Below, piece after piece: positions 51,384 through 60,911 of a stretch of DNA of 64,000 bases. The notes beneath the pieces were generated by a model. It was not told the origin of the DNA and searched no databases. It saw nothing but the letters and a program-made list of their open reading frames with translations. The translations under genes were made by a program, and so were the position numbers. The stretch covers positions 62,001 through 126,000 of the forward strand of contig NZ_LUAV01000021.1 in NCBI RefSeq assembly GCF_002078505.1. Direction: 5' to 3'. The DNA comes from Ensifer aridi (GTDB lineage: Bacteria; Pseudomonadota; Alphaproteobacteria; Rhizobiales; Rhizobiaceae). Each line of letters opens with the position of its first letter. The stretch's first letter is position 1.

Positions 51384-52424
51384 CTAATGCTGGTTGAGAA
51401 GGTCAGCCACGGTCTCTCCGCGTCGGCGGGCGTCGGCCGCAAGCCAAATCTCGCCGACCTCGTAGATCTCACCGTAGGTACGGAACGGAACAATGACATC
51501 GATGGCGGCGGAAAGCATATCAATCAGCGTGCGGTCTTCAAGAGCAGCCCCTTGCGAGCTGCTCTTGACGAGCGAAAAGAGCTTTTTGAACGCCTGAACA
51601 GGATCTGCCCCATGTATGGTGGAGATCGATCCCGGATGGCCAGAAACGACTTCGCTGAGATAAGCCCAAGCGGCATCGTCGCGCAGCTCGCCGAGCAGTA
51701 TTCGATCCGGTCGCATGCGCAGGCTGGCCTGCAGCAGCTGTTCTGCCGTTACCGCGCCTAAACCTGTTCCATCCTTTGAATAGAGTAGCCTTACATGGTT
51801 CTCATGCGGAATTACGAGCTCGAGCGTGTCCTCGATTGTGATGAGTCTTTCCTGCGGCGGGATGGCGCCGATCAAAGTCTTGCTCATGGTCGTCTTGCCG
51901 CTACCCGTGTGCCCGCAGAGCAGCATCGTCAGCCGAGCAGTCACGCATGCATGCAGGAATCCCTCCAGATCACCTCGGTCGTAGTGCTCAAGAATCTGTT
52001 CGTCCTGTTCAGTTTGGCGCTGCTTGCGCGAGCGCCATTGATTCCATCGCGAAGCATCATACCGGGACGCGACTTCCTTGAGCTCCGGAACACGGGATCC
52101 GGGGCGCCGAATTGTCAGGCTGACGGTGCCCGATGGCACAGCGGGCGGTAAACAGATTTGAAGCCGCTCTCCATTTGGCAGTTCGGTGGCGCACAGAGGA
52201 CTTCGCGGTCCGACATCCTGCTTTCTTAACGCTCCTGCCAAGATCGCGATGTCTTCAAGATCATCGTAGGTGAGCGGTAACGGATATTTTGCGAAGCCGC
52301 CGGCCTGACGAACGAAAGCCTCTCCAGGTCTATTAATCGCGACTTCTTCGGTCCTTGGCTCCTCAAGCCATCCCAAAACTGGTTCAAGGAGAAAACGCAA
52401 TTGTGGAGCTGCCTCCGTCTGCAT
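51384..52424 (-). CDS. virB11: VirB11 ATPase of the type IV secretion system
   Basis: The 346-residue hexameric ATPase has Walker A GHTGSGKTTMSKTL, the Asp box ITIEDTLEL, and the His box SGHPGSISTIHGADP, as in VirB11/TrbB proteins. It energises pilus assembly and substrate transfer at the inner membrane. Last gene of the virB operon, starting 16 bases after virB10. Confidence 0.95.
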   Translation of the reverse strand: MQTEAAPQLRFLLEPVLGWLEEPRTEEVAINRPGEAFVRQAGGFAKYPLPLTYDDLEDIAILAGALRKQDVGPRSPLCATELPNGERLQICLPPAVPSGTVSLTIRRPGSRVPELKEVASRYDASRWNQWRSRKQRQTEQDEQILEHYDRGDLEGFLHACVTARLTMLLCGHTGSGKTTMSKTLIGAIPPQERLITIEDTLELVIPHENHVRLLYSKDGTGLGAVTAEQLLQASLRMRPDRILLGELRDDAAWAYLSEVVSGHPGSISTIHGADPVQAFKKLFSLVKSSSQGAALEDRTLIDMLSAAIDVIVPFRTYGEIYEVGEIWLAADARRRGETVADLLNQH

Positions 52425-52440
52425 TCAGGCCTCCGATTTA

Positions 52441-53583
52441 CTATCTGGACCAGGGTTGCCGATTTCGCGCTCTCGACGCGCCAGTGGCTGTCCGAAGCTC
52501 GTATACATCCGAGAAGTCGATGTCCCGCGCGACAAAAATGGATACCGCATCCCCCTGATTTTTTTTCAGAGTGGGTGGAATGTTGATCGACGCTCTTAGC
52601 ATCGTGTTGGCGGTCTGTTCTCCATTCCCCTGCAAACCATTAATGCTGGTGCCGGCGCCTGAGCTGCCAGCGTAACTACTGGCCGCCTGGAAAGCACCCT
52701 GGACGGCGCTCAAGAGCATTGCCCCGCCAACGCGTTGCCAGAAGTGATTGTCGACCGTGCCAGGCAGTCCCGAGCGACCGAGTTCGTCAGCGCCTGGTGA
52801 CGCGAGCGACACTACGGCATGATTGGGTGTAACGGCGCGATTCCAGATCACAAACACGCGTGCATCCCCTTGTTGTAAGCCACGCTGGATTTCGCCAACG
52901 ACGGTCGTGCCGCGATCCAGGAGGACAACGTTGCCCGTCGCCCCTCGGACGTCCTGGGGTAATACGCATTTCACGTAACCGGCCAAGTTGGTATCGATCG
53001 CTGTTTGCAGAATGCAGGGAATAGTCGTTCCTTGCGTAATCATGAAGTCAGGGTGCGGTAAGAGTGTTGCCCGGCTAGGCTGCAGCACAGTCGGCTTCAT
53101 CCGCGTTGAAAGATCATTCTCGACTGGAGCTTCGCCCGTAAGTGAGGAGGAGTCTTGCTCCTTGTCTTCGTGTTCGTGGCCAATGTCCACTCGTTGGGCC
53201 GGCTTGCTATTGCCTTGATCACCGCTGCTATAGGCAAAAATCGGCGTTTTCTCAGGCTGTTCGGCATCGCGGTCAGGCTGGCTCATCTCTGCCGCAGGAG
53301 CTGGCGGCTGCGCAGGCTGCTGGGTTGCTGGGGGATCGGGAGCAATATCGATCGGCGACGGACGAAAGGGCTCGGTGTGGGTGAGAACCGTAGTTTGAGG
53401 CAGGGAAGTGTCGTTTTCTGCCTTTGAGTGTCCACCAAGCCAGATGAGACATAAGGATAACGCCAGAATCAAACCTGCGACCATCAGCTTCTGCAATCCC
53501 GAAAGTCGCCGGCGAGGTGAGTCATAAACCACGGATCCGGACGCATCCACATCGTGCACAGATTGCGGATTGGCGTCGTTCAT
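52441..53583 (-). CDS. virB10: VirB10 energy-coupling channel protein
   Basis: The 380-residue protein has a short cytoplasmic N-terminus, one membrane helix (about residues 28-48, LQKLMVAGLILALSLCLIWLG), a proline-rich linker and the beta-barrel CTX domain (ITQGTTIPCILQTAIDTNLAGYVKCVLPQDVRGATGNVVLLDRGTTVVGE, AVTPNHAVVSLASPGADELGRSGLPG, YAGSSGAGTSINGLQG). It spans both membranes as the core-complex scaffold. Its ATG overlaps the virB9 stop. Confidence 0.95.
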   Translation of the reverse strand: MNDANPQSVHDVDASGSVVYDSPRRRLSGLQKLMVAGLILALSLCLIWLGGHSKAENDTSLPQTTVLTHTEPFRPSPIDIAPDPPATQQPAQPPAPAAEMSQPDRDAEQPEKTPIFAYSSGDQGNSKPAQRVDIGHEHEDKEQDSSSLTGEAPVENDLSTRMKPTVLQPSRATLLPHPDFMITQGTTIPCILQTAIDTNLAGYVKCVLPQDVRGATGNVVLLDRGTTVVGEIQRGLQQGDARVFVIWNRAVTPNHAVVSLASPGADELGRSGLPGTVDNHFWQRVGGAMLLSAVQGAFQAASSYAGSSGAGTSINGLQGNGEQTANTMLRASINIPPTLKKNQGDAVSIFVARDIDFSDVYELRTATGASRARNRQPWSR

Positions 53584-54458
53584 CGCCTTGGCTCCTTTAG
53601 AACGCGCCAAACATCGGGCCTGACCGTGCCGGTGCCCGGGTCTCGGCCAATGGGATCGTACGCGCTATTCCAGATGCATAACACTGTGTCTCCATCTCTC
53701 AGTCGCCAACCACGAGCAACCGAGGGAATCTCGACATAATCGCCTTTGACCGAATAGTTGGCCGTGGCTTCCTTGCCGTCTGGATTGATCGTGTAAATCG
53801 ACGGTATGCGCACATTGCCTGGAAAGCGGAATACGGTGGTGATGCCGTTGTCAAAAACTTCCAGGGGCATCAGCGAGCGATCCCCCTGGGCGACATAACG
53901 CCAATTGTTGGCGCTCGGACTCTCGCTCGCCGGCTTATCTAATAAGTCCTGAGCCCTGCGTTGATACAGTGCTTCCGCTCGGAGGCGATAGGCGGCAGAC
54001 GTCTGCTCCGCTTGCTTCCGCCGAGCCGCAGCTTCATCGACAGGGTAGGCGAATTGTACGCTGTAGTAGAGTTCAGGCTGCTCTTTGTCGAGCCCAGACA
54101 TGGTCTTGGCAGAGATGCTGAAAACATAGCGCCGCATACCCGCGTCGCTCGCTGTCAGCACGATGACCGGCTGCGAGGGGAGGACACGACTTGCCTTGAA
54201 GAAGAGATAGTTGCCGCGCGGAAGGGCTGCGAGGTCGTTGCTGTTGGAAACGGCGACGGCTGTGACGGTCTCGTTCGCCCCAAATGTGACAACCATAGTT
54301 GCCCCGACAGCGGTTGACAGGCGCACCACCTCGTCCGGGTTGTAGGCTAGATGGCGCATGCGGGGATCCAGTTTACCGGCCGTAGGAGTGTCTTCCGCAC
54401 GCGCGCCCACCGTGATGAAAAGCAAACAAGCCAGTGTGAAAAACGCTTCTTTCCTCAT
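53580..54458 (-). CDS. virB9: VirB9 outer-membrane core component
   Basis: The 292-residue periplasmic protein has a signal peptide (FFTLACLLFITVGARA) and the CagX/VirB9 domain (RMRHLAYNPDEVVRLSTAVGATMVVTFG, VFRFPGNVRIPSIYTINPDGKEATANYSVKGDYVEIPSVARGWRLRDGDTVLCIWN). With VirB7 and VirB10 it forms the core complex. Starts in an ATGA overlap with virB8. Confidence 0.95.
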   Translation of the reverse strand: MRKEAFFTLACLLFITVGARAEDTPTAGKLDPRMRHLAYNPDEVVRLSTAVGATMVVTFGANETVTAVAVSNSNDLAALPRGNYLFFKASRVLPSQPVIVLTASDAGMRRYVFSISAKTMSGLDKEQPELYYSVQFAYPVDEAAARRKQAEQTSAAYRLRAEALYQRRAQDLLDKPASESPSANNWRYVAQGDRSLMPLEVFDNGITTVFRFPGNVRIPSIYTINPDGKEATANYSVKGDYVEIPSVARGWRLRDGDTVLCIWNSAYDPIGRDPGTGTVRPDVWRVLKEPRR

Positions 54459-55168
54459 GGTTGATTGCCCCCCAGGTTCGAAACGGAATCCTCCGAGGTT
54501 TCATAGGAGGTAACAACTAAGCCCCCCGGATTGGTCAGCCTCGATCGGCCGGGCAGGCTTGTCACTTTTTCGTAGCGAACTGTTGCAGTCCAAGTACTCA
54601 CCACCGGCATCTGCCCCTCCAGGACGAGCGTACGCTTGTAGCGAATCTGCTGCACGGCCGGCGTGATGTCATTCGAAGCGATGTGCTCGACCTCCAGCCT
54701 GCCGCGCTTACCGATAACGACTTGCGGCGACTCTGGATTGGGGTAGTTGAAGAACTCTTGATATTCCTGTCGCACGGCCGGAGCGCTGAAACTTGATACG
54801 AGGTCATAGGCATACTGAGCCGTGTCCGCTGTATAGCTTTCGCGCAGGCGCACATATTGCCAGAGGGAGGCATTCACAACCGCCTCCTCTTGCGTCGCCG
54901 GCAGTCGTGAGACGGACACTTCACTGTCGACTGTACCATCGGGGCGTACCCAAAGATAAACAGGCACAAGCTTATTTAACGGAACCATGGTGGCGATAGT
55001 AAAGGCCTGGGCAACATTTCCAAGAACAGCGACCGCCGCAGTGACGACCAGCACCTTGGAGACACGCCGTGCTGACTTCGCACGTGCAGTTTGAAACGCT
55101 TCCACTTCCTTATAGTGGGCAGCCAATGCCTCTCTCTCCACCAGCAGAGCGTGTTCAGGGCCCTTCAT
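54455..55168 (-). CDS. virB8: VirB8 assembly factor
   Basis: The 237-residue bitopic protein (the Agrobacterium length) has an N-terminal cytoplasmic stretch, one membrane helix (about residues 40-62, VLVVTAAVAVLGNVAQAFTIATM) and a periplasmic NTF2-like domain (ASLWQYVRLRESYTADTAQYAYDLVSSFSAP, EYQEFFNYPNPESPQV, VRYEKV). ATG at 55168 is inside the end of virB7; a longer frame to 55219 is a shadow. Confidence 0.94.
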   Translation of the reverse strand: MKGPEHALLVEREALAAHYKEVEAFQTARAKSARRVSKVLVVTAAVAVLGNVAQAFTIATMVPLNKLVPVYLWVRPDGTVDSEVSVSRLPATQEEAVVNASLWQYVRLRESYTADTAQYAYDLVSSFSAPAVRQEYQEFFNYPNPESPQVVIGKRGRLEVEHIASNDITPAVQQIRYKRTLVLEGQMPVVSTWTATVRYEKVTSLPGRSRLTNPGGLVVTSYETSEDSVSNLGGNQP

Positions 55169-55316
55169 TAAGCTCTCCCGCGACCTGAAGGTCCGATGGA
55201 GTCGGTTGCCACTGTCCAACGTTCAGCGGGAAAACTGGACCCTTGCAGGTCGCTAGCTTGTCGGTTGTCTGGCACGCGGCTAGAGTAAGGGTTAGAAGCA
55301 ACAGGCAATACTTCAT
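55155..55316 (-). CDS. virB7: VirB7 lipoprotein
   Basis: A 53-residue lipoprotein with signal sequence MKYCLLLLTLTLAAC, lipobox cysteine at residue 15, a second cysteine at 24 for the disulfide with VirB9, and the family block KGPVFPLNVGQWQPTPSDLQV as in Agrobacterium VirB7. It overlaps virB8 by 14 bases. Confidence 0.93.
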   Translation of the reverse strand: MKYCLLLLTLTLAACQTTDKLATCKGPVFPLNVGQWQPTPSDLQVAGELNEGP

Positions 55317-55347
55317 TGCGTTTTCCAAGTTGAGTGATTAGTCGGTC

Positions 55348-56235
55348 CTAGCCACGCGTTAGTTGAGCGAGGTGGCGATTCAGGCTGCTGCCAATTTGGT
55401 TTGTTCCGCCCAAATAAGCGCCCCCGATGTTGCTGGCGATCACGGGTAGCGCCACAATCAGAGCGTCGCCGGCAAGAAAGAGCATGTCGAGTTCGTAAAG
55501 CCCGATAATCTTGGCTGCAGTCGTGCCCGAAAGAGAGATCACGCGGAGCATTACTGCGAGGACGGTCGCTTCCGCTGCGAGGACAATCGTCGTGACAATG
55601 TTCAGCAGGAGTAAAAGAATCCCGTAGGTGATGAGTTGGCCCACCCATTTCGCAGCCATGTCTCGAGTGCGATCAAACAGATAGCCTACAAGGATCAGTG
55701 GACCAATCGCCAACAGCACTTTCGTAAGAATTCCAGCGGAATCGTAAATCGCGAACGCAGCCCAAAGTGCACCGTAAAAAGCCCATTGCGCGCCTTCAAA
55801 GGCGAGAATGTCCTGGCCATTCATCGGTCCAATTTCGGATGCGATCATTTGGAAGTAGACCTGGCTTTGAGCGAACATGATGTCGAGCCTTAGAGGGATG
55901 TCGACAAATGGAATGTGACTGCCACTGACCTGGTGCACGAATTTTGGAATCGTGTCCTCAAAGACTGACACGACGTACTCATGGTAGTTCGCCTGCCCCA
56001 CGACAAGGGCGGCAACAAGTGACACCGTGATGACCTTCGTAATGCCACCACGAGCGTCCATTTCACCACGCATGACCAAAATGCCTTGAACTATTATCCA
56101 AAGCGTGACGCACGCCACCAAAGGCGCACTGACCGCATTCTGGATCTTCTCCAGCGTCGTGTTCAGCCCTATCTCAAAGGCCGTATCAAAGGTCGTGTGA
56201 ATAGCCGTAAATGGCGCGGCAATTCTGAAATTCAT
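55348..56235 (-). CDS. virB6: VirB6 polytopic inner-membrane protein
   Basis: The 295-residue protein has at least five membrane helices and the VirB6/TrbL pattern (ACVTLWIIVQGILVMRGEMDARGGITKVITVSLVAALVVGQANY, FDRTRDMAAKWVGQLITYGILLLLLNIVTTIVLAAEA, LAGDALIVALPVIASNIGGAYLGG). It forms the inner-membrane channel of the secretion system. Lies between virB5 and virB7 as usual. Confidence 0.94.
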   Translation of the reverse strand: MNFRIAAPFTAIHTTFDTAFEIGLNTTLEKIQNAVSAPLVACVTLWIIVQGILVMRGEMDARGGITKVITVSLVAALVVGQANYHEYVVSVFEDTIPKFVHQVSGSHIPFVDIPLRLDIMFAQSQVYFQMIASEIGPMNGQDILAFEGAQWAFYGALWAAFAIYDSAGILTKVLLAIGPLILVGYLFDRTRDMAAKWVGQLITYGILLLLLNIVTTIVLAAEATVLAVMLRVISLSGTTAAKIIGLYELDMLFLAGDALIVALPVIASNIGGAYLGGTNQIGSSLNRHLAQLTRG

Positions 56236-56316
56236 CGCTCCAACCTGACCAACTTCTCTCCGCCTCCGGTAGGGACAGGCTCCCCGCCCACTCGAGCGGT
56301 AAGATCAACTGCAAAA

Positions 56317-57003
56317 TTACGGCAGCGCACCGAACATTGTCGCAGTTTCCCGGCGTTCCCGCCGCTGTGTAGTTGCCTCCTCTGCTGCTTGAAGGCGTGC
56401 CTGTGCAGTGGTCATCGTCAATAAGCTAGTGGCCTGAGTGTTCTGAATAATCGCGTCGTGTATCTGCTTGAGAATTAGACCGTTCGTGACGGTCGCCTGC
56501 ATAATGTTCCGCGAACGCGAAAGCTCATTCAGCGTGCTGGCGTTTTCCTTGAGCCGATGATCCATGGCGTCCAGATTGTTGGCTGCGGCCCCGGCTGCAT
56601 TGGAAGAACCGACAATTTGCTCGCGTAAGAGAGCCCCTTGCGCGTCGTTACCCCACTTCACATCATTTTCGGCATCCGATGCGATCGCGCGCGCCGTTGC
56701 CGATGCCGGCGCTTGTGCAGCAAACATCTGCTTTTCAAGGTGATCCGTAGACGGATAGCGGTTCGGCTGGTTGAGTGAACTTAGAACCCCGGTGACCGCA
56801 AAGGACGTCGTGAACATCTGCACCATTTGTACTGTCTGTTCGAGCAATGCGAGTGTGTGAACAACGTTTTGCGCAGTGTTTACCGCAGTTAGACCCGACT
56901 GGAATTCCGTTGCGGGATCGCTGACGACAAACTGCGCTCGGGCGGGCCCCTGCAGGAGAAGGCAAGCCGCAAGCGCCGTTGCCGTGAGTTGTGCTATTTT
57001 CAT
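56317..57003 (-). CDS. virB5: VirB5 minor pilin/adhesin
   Basis: The 228-residue secreted protein has a signal peptide (LTATALAACLLLQGPARA), then a helical domain (QFVVSDPATEFQSGLTAVNTAQNVVHTLALLEQTVQM) typical of VirB5/TraC tip proteins. GGAGG precedes the ATG by a few bases. It follows virB4 by 13 bases. Confidence 0.93.
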   Translation of the reverse strand: MKIAQLTATALAACLLLQGPARAQFVVSDPATEFQSGLTAVNTAQNVVHTLALLEQTVQMVQMFTTSFAVTGVLSSLNQPNRYPSTDHLEKQMFAAQAPASATARAIASDAENDVKWGNDAQGALLREQIVGSSNAAGAAANNLDAMDHRLKENASTLNELSRSRNIMQATVTNGLILKQIHDAIIQNTQATSLLTMTTAQARLQAAEEATTQRRERRETATMFGALP

Positions 57004-57016
57004 GAACTTGCCTCCG

Positions 57017-59386
57017 TCAGTCTTGTACTTCGTCGTAACGCGCTATGAACTCGTCGAGCCACTCAGAAGGTTCCTCGCCATATGTCTGACGCAGCTGATC
57101 GGCAAAGCGCACGGTGTTCGCCCGTCCCGAGAGTACGGCGACATATTCGCGCATCTGCCTAAGATCGAATTCGCAGACAACGCTTCCGCTCTCGCGCTTA
57201 AGCAAAAACTTGCGGCTCCCGACTGTCATATCCTCACGGATCGCCTGAAATTCTCGTTCGGTACATTTCAGCCCGCCGATATAGGCAGATCGGTCCGCTG
57301 TAGGTGATGGGTAAAGGATTTTTGTCATGCATTGCGCGACGAGGCTGGCTCCTAGACGCGACTCCAAGACGTGCTCAGGTTGCTGTGTTGCAAGTATAAG
57401 CATGCCGTTGTTCTTGCGCACGGTGAGCAGGAATTTGTCCACAACCGCGGAGAATTGCGGGTTCAACAAATAGAAACGAAACTCGTCGCAGCTCATGACA
57501 AATCGGCGGCCATCCACGACAGAGCCCACTCGATGCAAAAGATATGCAGCGGCCGGTGCACACACCTCCTCATACTCCAGGAGTTGCGTCATATCGAAGC
57601 CCGTGACCGAGGCATCCAGCCTTACTTCATCTACCTCGCCGTCGAAAGCCCAACCGAGCGCGTTTCCTCTGCACCACCGCTGTAGTCGCGCACCCGCGCC
57701 CTCGGATGGACCGTGTAACAAGAATTCGCGAAGGCCGGCGAGTGAGCGCATACCCGGCTCGAACGAAAGCTGCCGAACAATACCTCGCTCCAGGCGACGA
57801 TTCTCCTCTGGAGTGATGCCGCAGCGTCCGTCGCTCTCGATCAGCGCCACGATCCATTCGCGCAGAAAGTCCCGCGAAGCCGATGTATTGGGCAGGCCCC
57901 GCAGAGGCGCCAAGCCGCTCGGCACTCCTCTGCGTAAAGCGAGGTATGTTCCTCCCGTTGCACGTACCAACAGCTCACCACCACGGTCCTTGTCGAAAAA
58001 GACGATCGCGCCATTGCGGTGAGCCATGCTCTGCTCGAGCATGGCCAGGATAAAGGTCATGAGCGTCGTTTTGCCTGTACCGATAGGGCCGAATATTGCG
58101 GTCATGCCCACGTCGTTCTCATGGGGGACATAATCGAAAGGGGTCCCACCGTTGGTGCGAAAGCGCGCAACTGCGTTGCCCCAGTGGCCCCCAACATTGC
58201 CGCCAGGAAAATTCTCAAATGAAACCAGGCCGGCGAAATTTCGTGACGTGACCGCCCCGGGGCGCGTGCGCCACTTGAAGTTCCCCGGAAGCTGCGACCA
58301 GTAAGCGGCCTCCATACCGATACTTTCTTGGACGATGACTGCGCCTGCATCCGTCAACCGTGTGCGGGCGTGCGCAGCGCGATCGGCAAGGTGGTTAAGA
58401 TTATCGGCATAGACGCAAAGACTTAAATGATGCGAACCCATAACGAACTCGTTGCTTGCCAATGCGTCCTCGGCCTGGGCGAGTTCATCGATCTGGGTGA
58501 TGGCCTTGTCACCGGAACTCATCATTTGACTGGACTTGAGGCTGAGCTTGGCGTGAGCCTGTGCACGGGTGAGGAACGAGAAACTTTGGCTTAAAACAAG
58601 CGGGAAGTCTGTGGACAACAGCGTGTTGAGCATTCCCGGCCGTGTCTTTGCCGGATATTCACGGAACGAAAAGATGGAGCCTACGTAACTGTCTTGCGGC
58701 GTTCGAATTTCTAGCGCCCGCTTACCGCAGATGACTCGGTCGGTATAGATCGAAGCGCCAAGTGAGCCGCTGACGACTGGAACCGGTGACCAACGGCAAG
58801 TCATGATAAGGCGGAGGGCTTCGCCGATCTCCGAGAAAAGCACGTCATCTTTCTCGCGAACACCGAGCCGGCGCAGCCCATACGCGTCGAGTCCGCCAGC
58901 AAGCACGTGCCAGAGATCTTCCAGATTGCGCATCTGGCTTGCAAGATCGTTCTCTTTCCTTTTGTGGAACTTAGTGAACCGGCCGCTTATTTTCGCAAGT
59001 GGGGCGCGGGGAAACACAATCAAGGTCAGGAAGTGATCGTTGCGAAAAAGTTTGCCGGAGAGCACACGCTGCTCAAAAGCGTCGCTCAGACGACTTGCAA
59101 AAACGCTGCGGAACTGCCGAGCTGGCGGCGACGGCACATGGTTATGGCGCACGAGATGAGCGTTTATTGACACATTATCATCGGCGATGTTGCGCAAGAG
59201 CGTATTAAACGCGCGGCAGCGTGCATTGCGGATTTCAATATCTTCCAGTTCAAAGGGCAAACCTCTGACATGTGCCATAGTCATGATGGAACCGTCTTCC
59301 AAAAGGACCACGTGATCGCTGAGGTGCCCGATATAGGGAAGATAAATTTCCCCAGACCTCTCGGCCGTGCCGCTTGTGCCGAGCAT
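57017..59386 (-). CDS. virB4: VirB4 ATPase
   Basis: The 789-residue protein has exactly the Agrobacterium length: N-terminal conserved segment (YIGHLSDHVVLLEDGSIM), Walker A FGPIGTGKTTLM, Walker B VVDGRRFVMSCDEFRF and the RecA-like core. It works with VirB11 to power pilus biogenesis. Start at 59386 overlaps the virB3 stop; a longer open frame to 59452 is within virB3. Confidence 0.96.
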   Translation of the reverse strand: MLGTSGTAERSGEIYLPYIGHLSDHVVLLEDGSIMTMAHVRGLPFELEDIEIRNARCRAFNTLLRNIADDNVSINAHLVRHNHVPSPPARQFRSVFASRLSDAFEQRVLSGKLFRNDHFLTLIVFPRAPLAKISGRFTKFHKRKENDLASQMRNLEDLWHVLAGGLDAYGLRRLGVREKDDVLFSEIGEALRLIMTCRWSPVPVVSGSLGASIYTDRVICGKRALEIRTPQDSYVGSIFSFREYPAKTRPGMLNTLLSTDFPLVLSQSFSFLTRAQAHAKLSLKSSQMMSSGDKAITQIDELAQAEDALASNEFVMGSHHLSLCVYADNLNHLADRAAHARTRLTDAGAVIVQESIGMEAAYWSQLPGNFKWRTRPGAVTSRNFAGLVSFENFPGGNVGGHWGNAVARFRTNGGTPFDYVPHENDVGMTAIFGPIGTGKTTLMTFILAMLEQSMAHRNGAIVFFDKDRGGELLVRATGGTYLALRRGVPSGLAPLRGLPNTSASRDFLREWIVALIESDGRCGITPEENRRLERGIVRQLSFEPGMRSLAGLREFLLHGPSEGAGARLQRWCRGNALGWAFDGEVDEVRLDASVTGFDMTQLLEYEEVCAPAAAYLLHRVGSVVDGRRFVMSCDEFRFYLLNPQFSAVVDKFLLTVRKNNGMLILATQQPEHVLESRLGASLVAQCMTKILYPSPTADRSAYIGGLKCTEREFQAIREDMTVGSRKFLLKRESGSVVCEFDLRQMREYVAVLSGRANTVRFADQLRQTYGEEPSEWLDEFIARYDEVQD

Positions 59387-59712
59387 CACACCATTCCTCT
59401 TCCGCGCTGCGGCACCTTTATTGGATTGGGGCTGACACTTGCCCCACCCCAAACCTGACCGTCAATGCTTCTGCCGGCACTCTGCAGAAAAAGCAGCACT
59501 ACGCTCACGGCGTTATAGTCACGCTCGACGATAACGCGCGCTCCGAACCAAAGTGGCACGAGAACAAGTTCGTAAAGGGGGTTCTGGAAGATGACGATCA
59601 AAAACCCGGCTGACATCATGAACAACCCGGCCAAGGTCAGCGGCACTCCGAGAAACAATGCCGGTCGGGTGGCCGCCACATAAAGCGTGCTTTCTTCCAG
59701 ACGGGCATTCAT
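59386..59712 (-). CDS. virB3: VirB3 inner-membrane protein
   Basis: The 108-residue protein matches Agrobacterium VirB3 in length and sequence pattern: MNARLEESTLYVAATRPALFLG, two hydrophobic segments (LTLAGLFMMSAGFLIVIF, ELVLVPLWFGA) and the end WGGASVSPNPIKVPQRGRGM. It starts in an ATGA overlap with virB2. Confidence 0.94.
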   Translation of the reverse strand: MNARLEESTLYVAATRPALFLGVPLTLAGLFMMSAGFLIVIFQNPLYELVLVPLWFGARVIVERDYNAVSVVLLFLQSAGRSIDGQVWGGASVSPNPIKVPQRGRGMV

Positions 59713-60074
59713 CCGCCGGCCCCAATAAGCGTTTTTCCGAGAAAGCTGGCTCCGAACATGATGACGATCCCCCCAACAACGCCGGCAACTAGACCGAGTG
59801 AAGCACGACCGAACATCCAGGATAGACCGATGGCGACGATGCCGAGAACTGCCAGTGACTGTCCGAACGGACCAAGGATAAACGTGCATATGTTGTTTAG
59901 CATTGTGGCAGGGTCGGCGCTTGCGCCCACCTGGGCCGCAGCGGGCCCGGAGGAGACAAAGCTCCACCCGGCCGCCCCACCAGCGGCGGGCGCATAGGCA
60001 ACGGCCATGCGCAACGCCGTGTCCAGAAGGCAAAAACGCTTCAAACGCTCGTGGCACCTTTTGAGGAATGTCAT
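59709..60074 (-). CDS. virB2: VirB2 major pilin
   Basis: The 121-residue pilin precursor has a long leader ending at SSGPAAAQ and the mature hydrophobic part (NNICTFILGPFGQSLAVLGIVAIGLSWMFGRASLGLVAGVVGGIVIMFGASFLGKTL), nearly the same as Agrobacterium VirB2, which is cyclised after cleavage. ATG at 60074 follows AAAGGTG. Located 19 bases after virB1. Confidence 0.95.
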   Translation of the reverse strand: MTFLKRCHERLKRFCLLDTALRMAVAYAPAAGGAAGWSFVSSGPAAAQVGASADPATMLNNICTFILGPFGQSLAVLGIVAIGLSWMFGRASLGLVAGVVGGIVIMFGASFLGKTLIGAGG

Positions 60075-60093
60075 TACTTCACCTTTGTGTGGT

Positions 60094-60795
60094 TCAATCG
60101 AATATGAGTTGATTGTCTTCCATCGATTTGCGGTCTTTCGGCATCTCTGGAGGATTTGATGAATCGCCGCCGGAACGGTGCCCATCATGGGGACCCCAGA
60201 CATCCCACGTTTCTTCAGGCTTCGCCTTTTCGCTGCCTTTCTCCGGCGGGAGGAGTAGCGGCGGCACGATCTTTCGCGCGGCTAACTCAACCTTCCGCAC
60301 ATAACCGTTCGCAAACCCGCGCGTCAGATCACCAGTATTGTAGGCGGAGATTGCCCGACGAAGCGCGCGTTGTTCTGCCGCGGCAGTCTTGCCGCCCGCG
60401 TAGCGGCTCTCAAGCAAGGTCCCTGCAGCCGAGAGTGAGATGCAGGGCTGAAATGCATTTTCGGGCGTGAGACCAAGCGCAGAAAAGTTCGTCGAATTGA
60501 TCTGCATAAGTCCGACGTCGATCGAATGTCCCGCTTTGAGGCGCTCCTCGACGCTCTGCGTTGCTTCCATGGGATCTTTCCAGTGAAGGGTTTCACCGGT
60601 GGTATTGTCATGTGCCGAAAGCGGTTCAAAATCACTTTCAACTTTGGCAATCGCTGCAAGCGTAGACGGAGAAACCCACGGCGAGCATTCGCGGGCGAGT
60701 TGGCCGAACTCACGTAAGGACAGTGGTGCTGCTTCGCTTGAGAGATACATGGACGTCAAAAGGACCATCGAGACTGGCCAAACTGCATTCAACAT
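60094..60795 (-). CDS. virB1: VirB1 lytic transglycosylase
   Basis: The 233-residue periplasmic muramidase has a signal sequence, the SLT motif with catalytic Glu in IAKVESDFEP (residue about 53), and GLMQINSTNFSALGL. It opens the peptidoglycan for the secretion channel; a proline-rich tail resembles the cleaved VirB1* part. First gene of the virB operon. A vir-box-like motif lies about 100 bases upstream. Confidence 0.93.
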   Translation of the reverse strand: MLNAVWPVSMVLLTSMYLSSEAAPLSLREFGQLARECSPWVSPSTLAAIAKVESDFEPLSAHDNTTGETLHWKDPMEATQSVEERLKAGHSIDVGLMQINSTNFSALGLTPENAFQPCISLSAAGTLLESRYAGGKTAAAEQRALRRAISAYNTGDLTRGFANGYVRKVELAARKIVPPLLLPPEKGSEKAKPEETWDVWGPHDGHRSGGDSSNPPEMPKDRKSMEDNQLIFD

Positions 60796-60897
60796 TTCCC
60801 CCTGTCCTCTCTATCGCGGTCGGCCGTGATTGGCACCTGTTGTTCGCGATTATGGGAAGGGTCTGTTACTCTTGGATTTTCGAGTGGCTCCTTTCTG

Positions 60898-60911
60898 TTT
60901 CATCTGAAGCA
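60898..60911 (-). promoter_or_regulatory. vir-box-like motif upstream of virB1
   Basis: GTTTCATCTGAAGC (plus-strand reading) keeps both arms TTTCA and TGAA of the VirG-binding consensus TTNCAATTGNAAY with changes at the centre. It lies about 103 bases before the virB1 start, where Agrobacterium virB has its vir boxes. Confidence 0.4.
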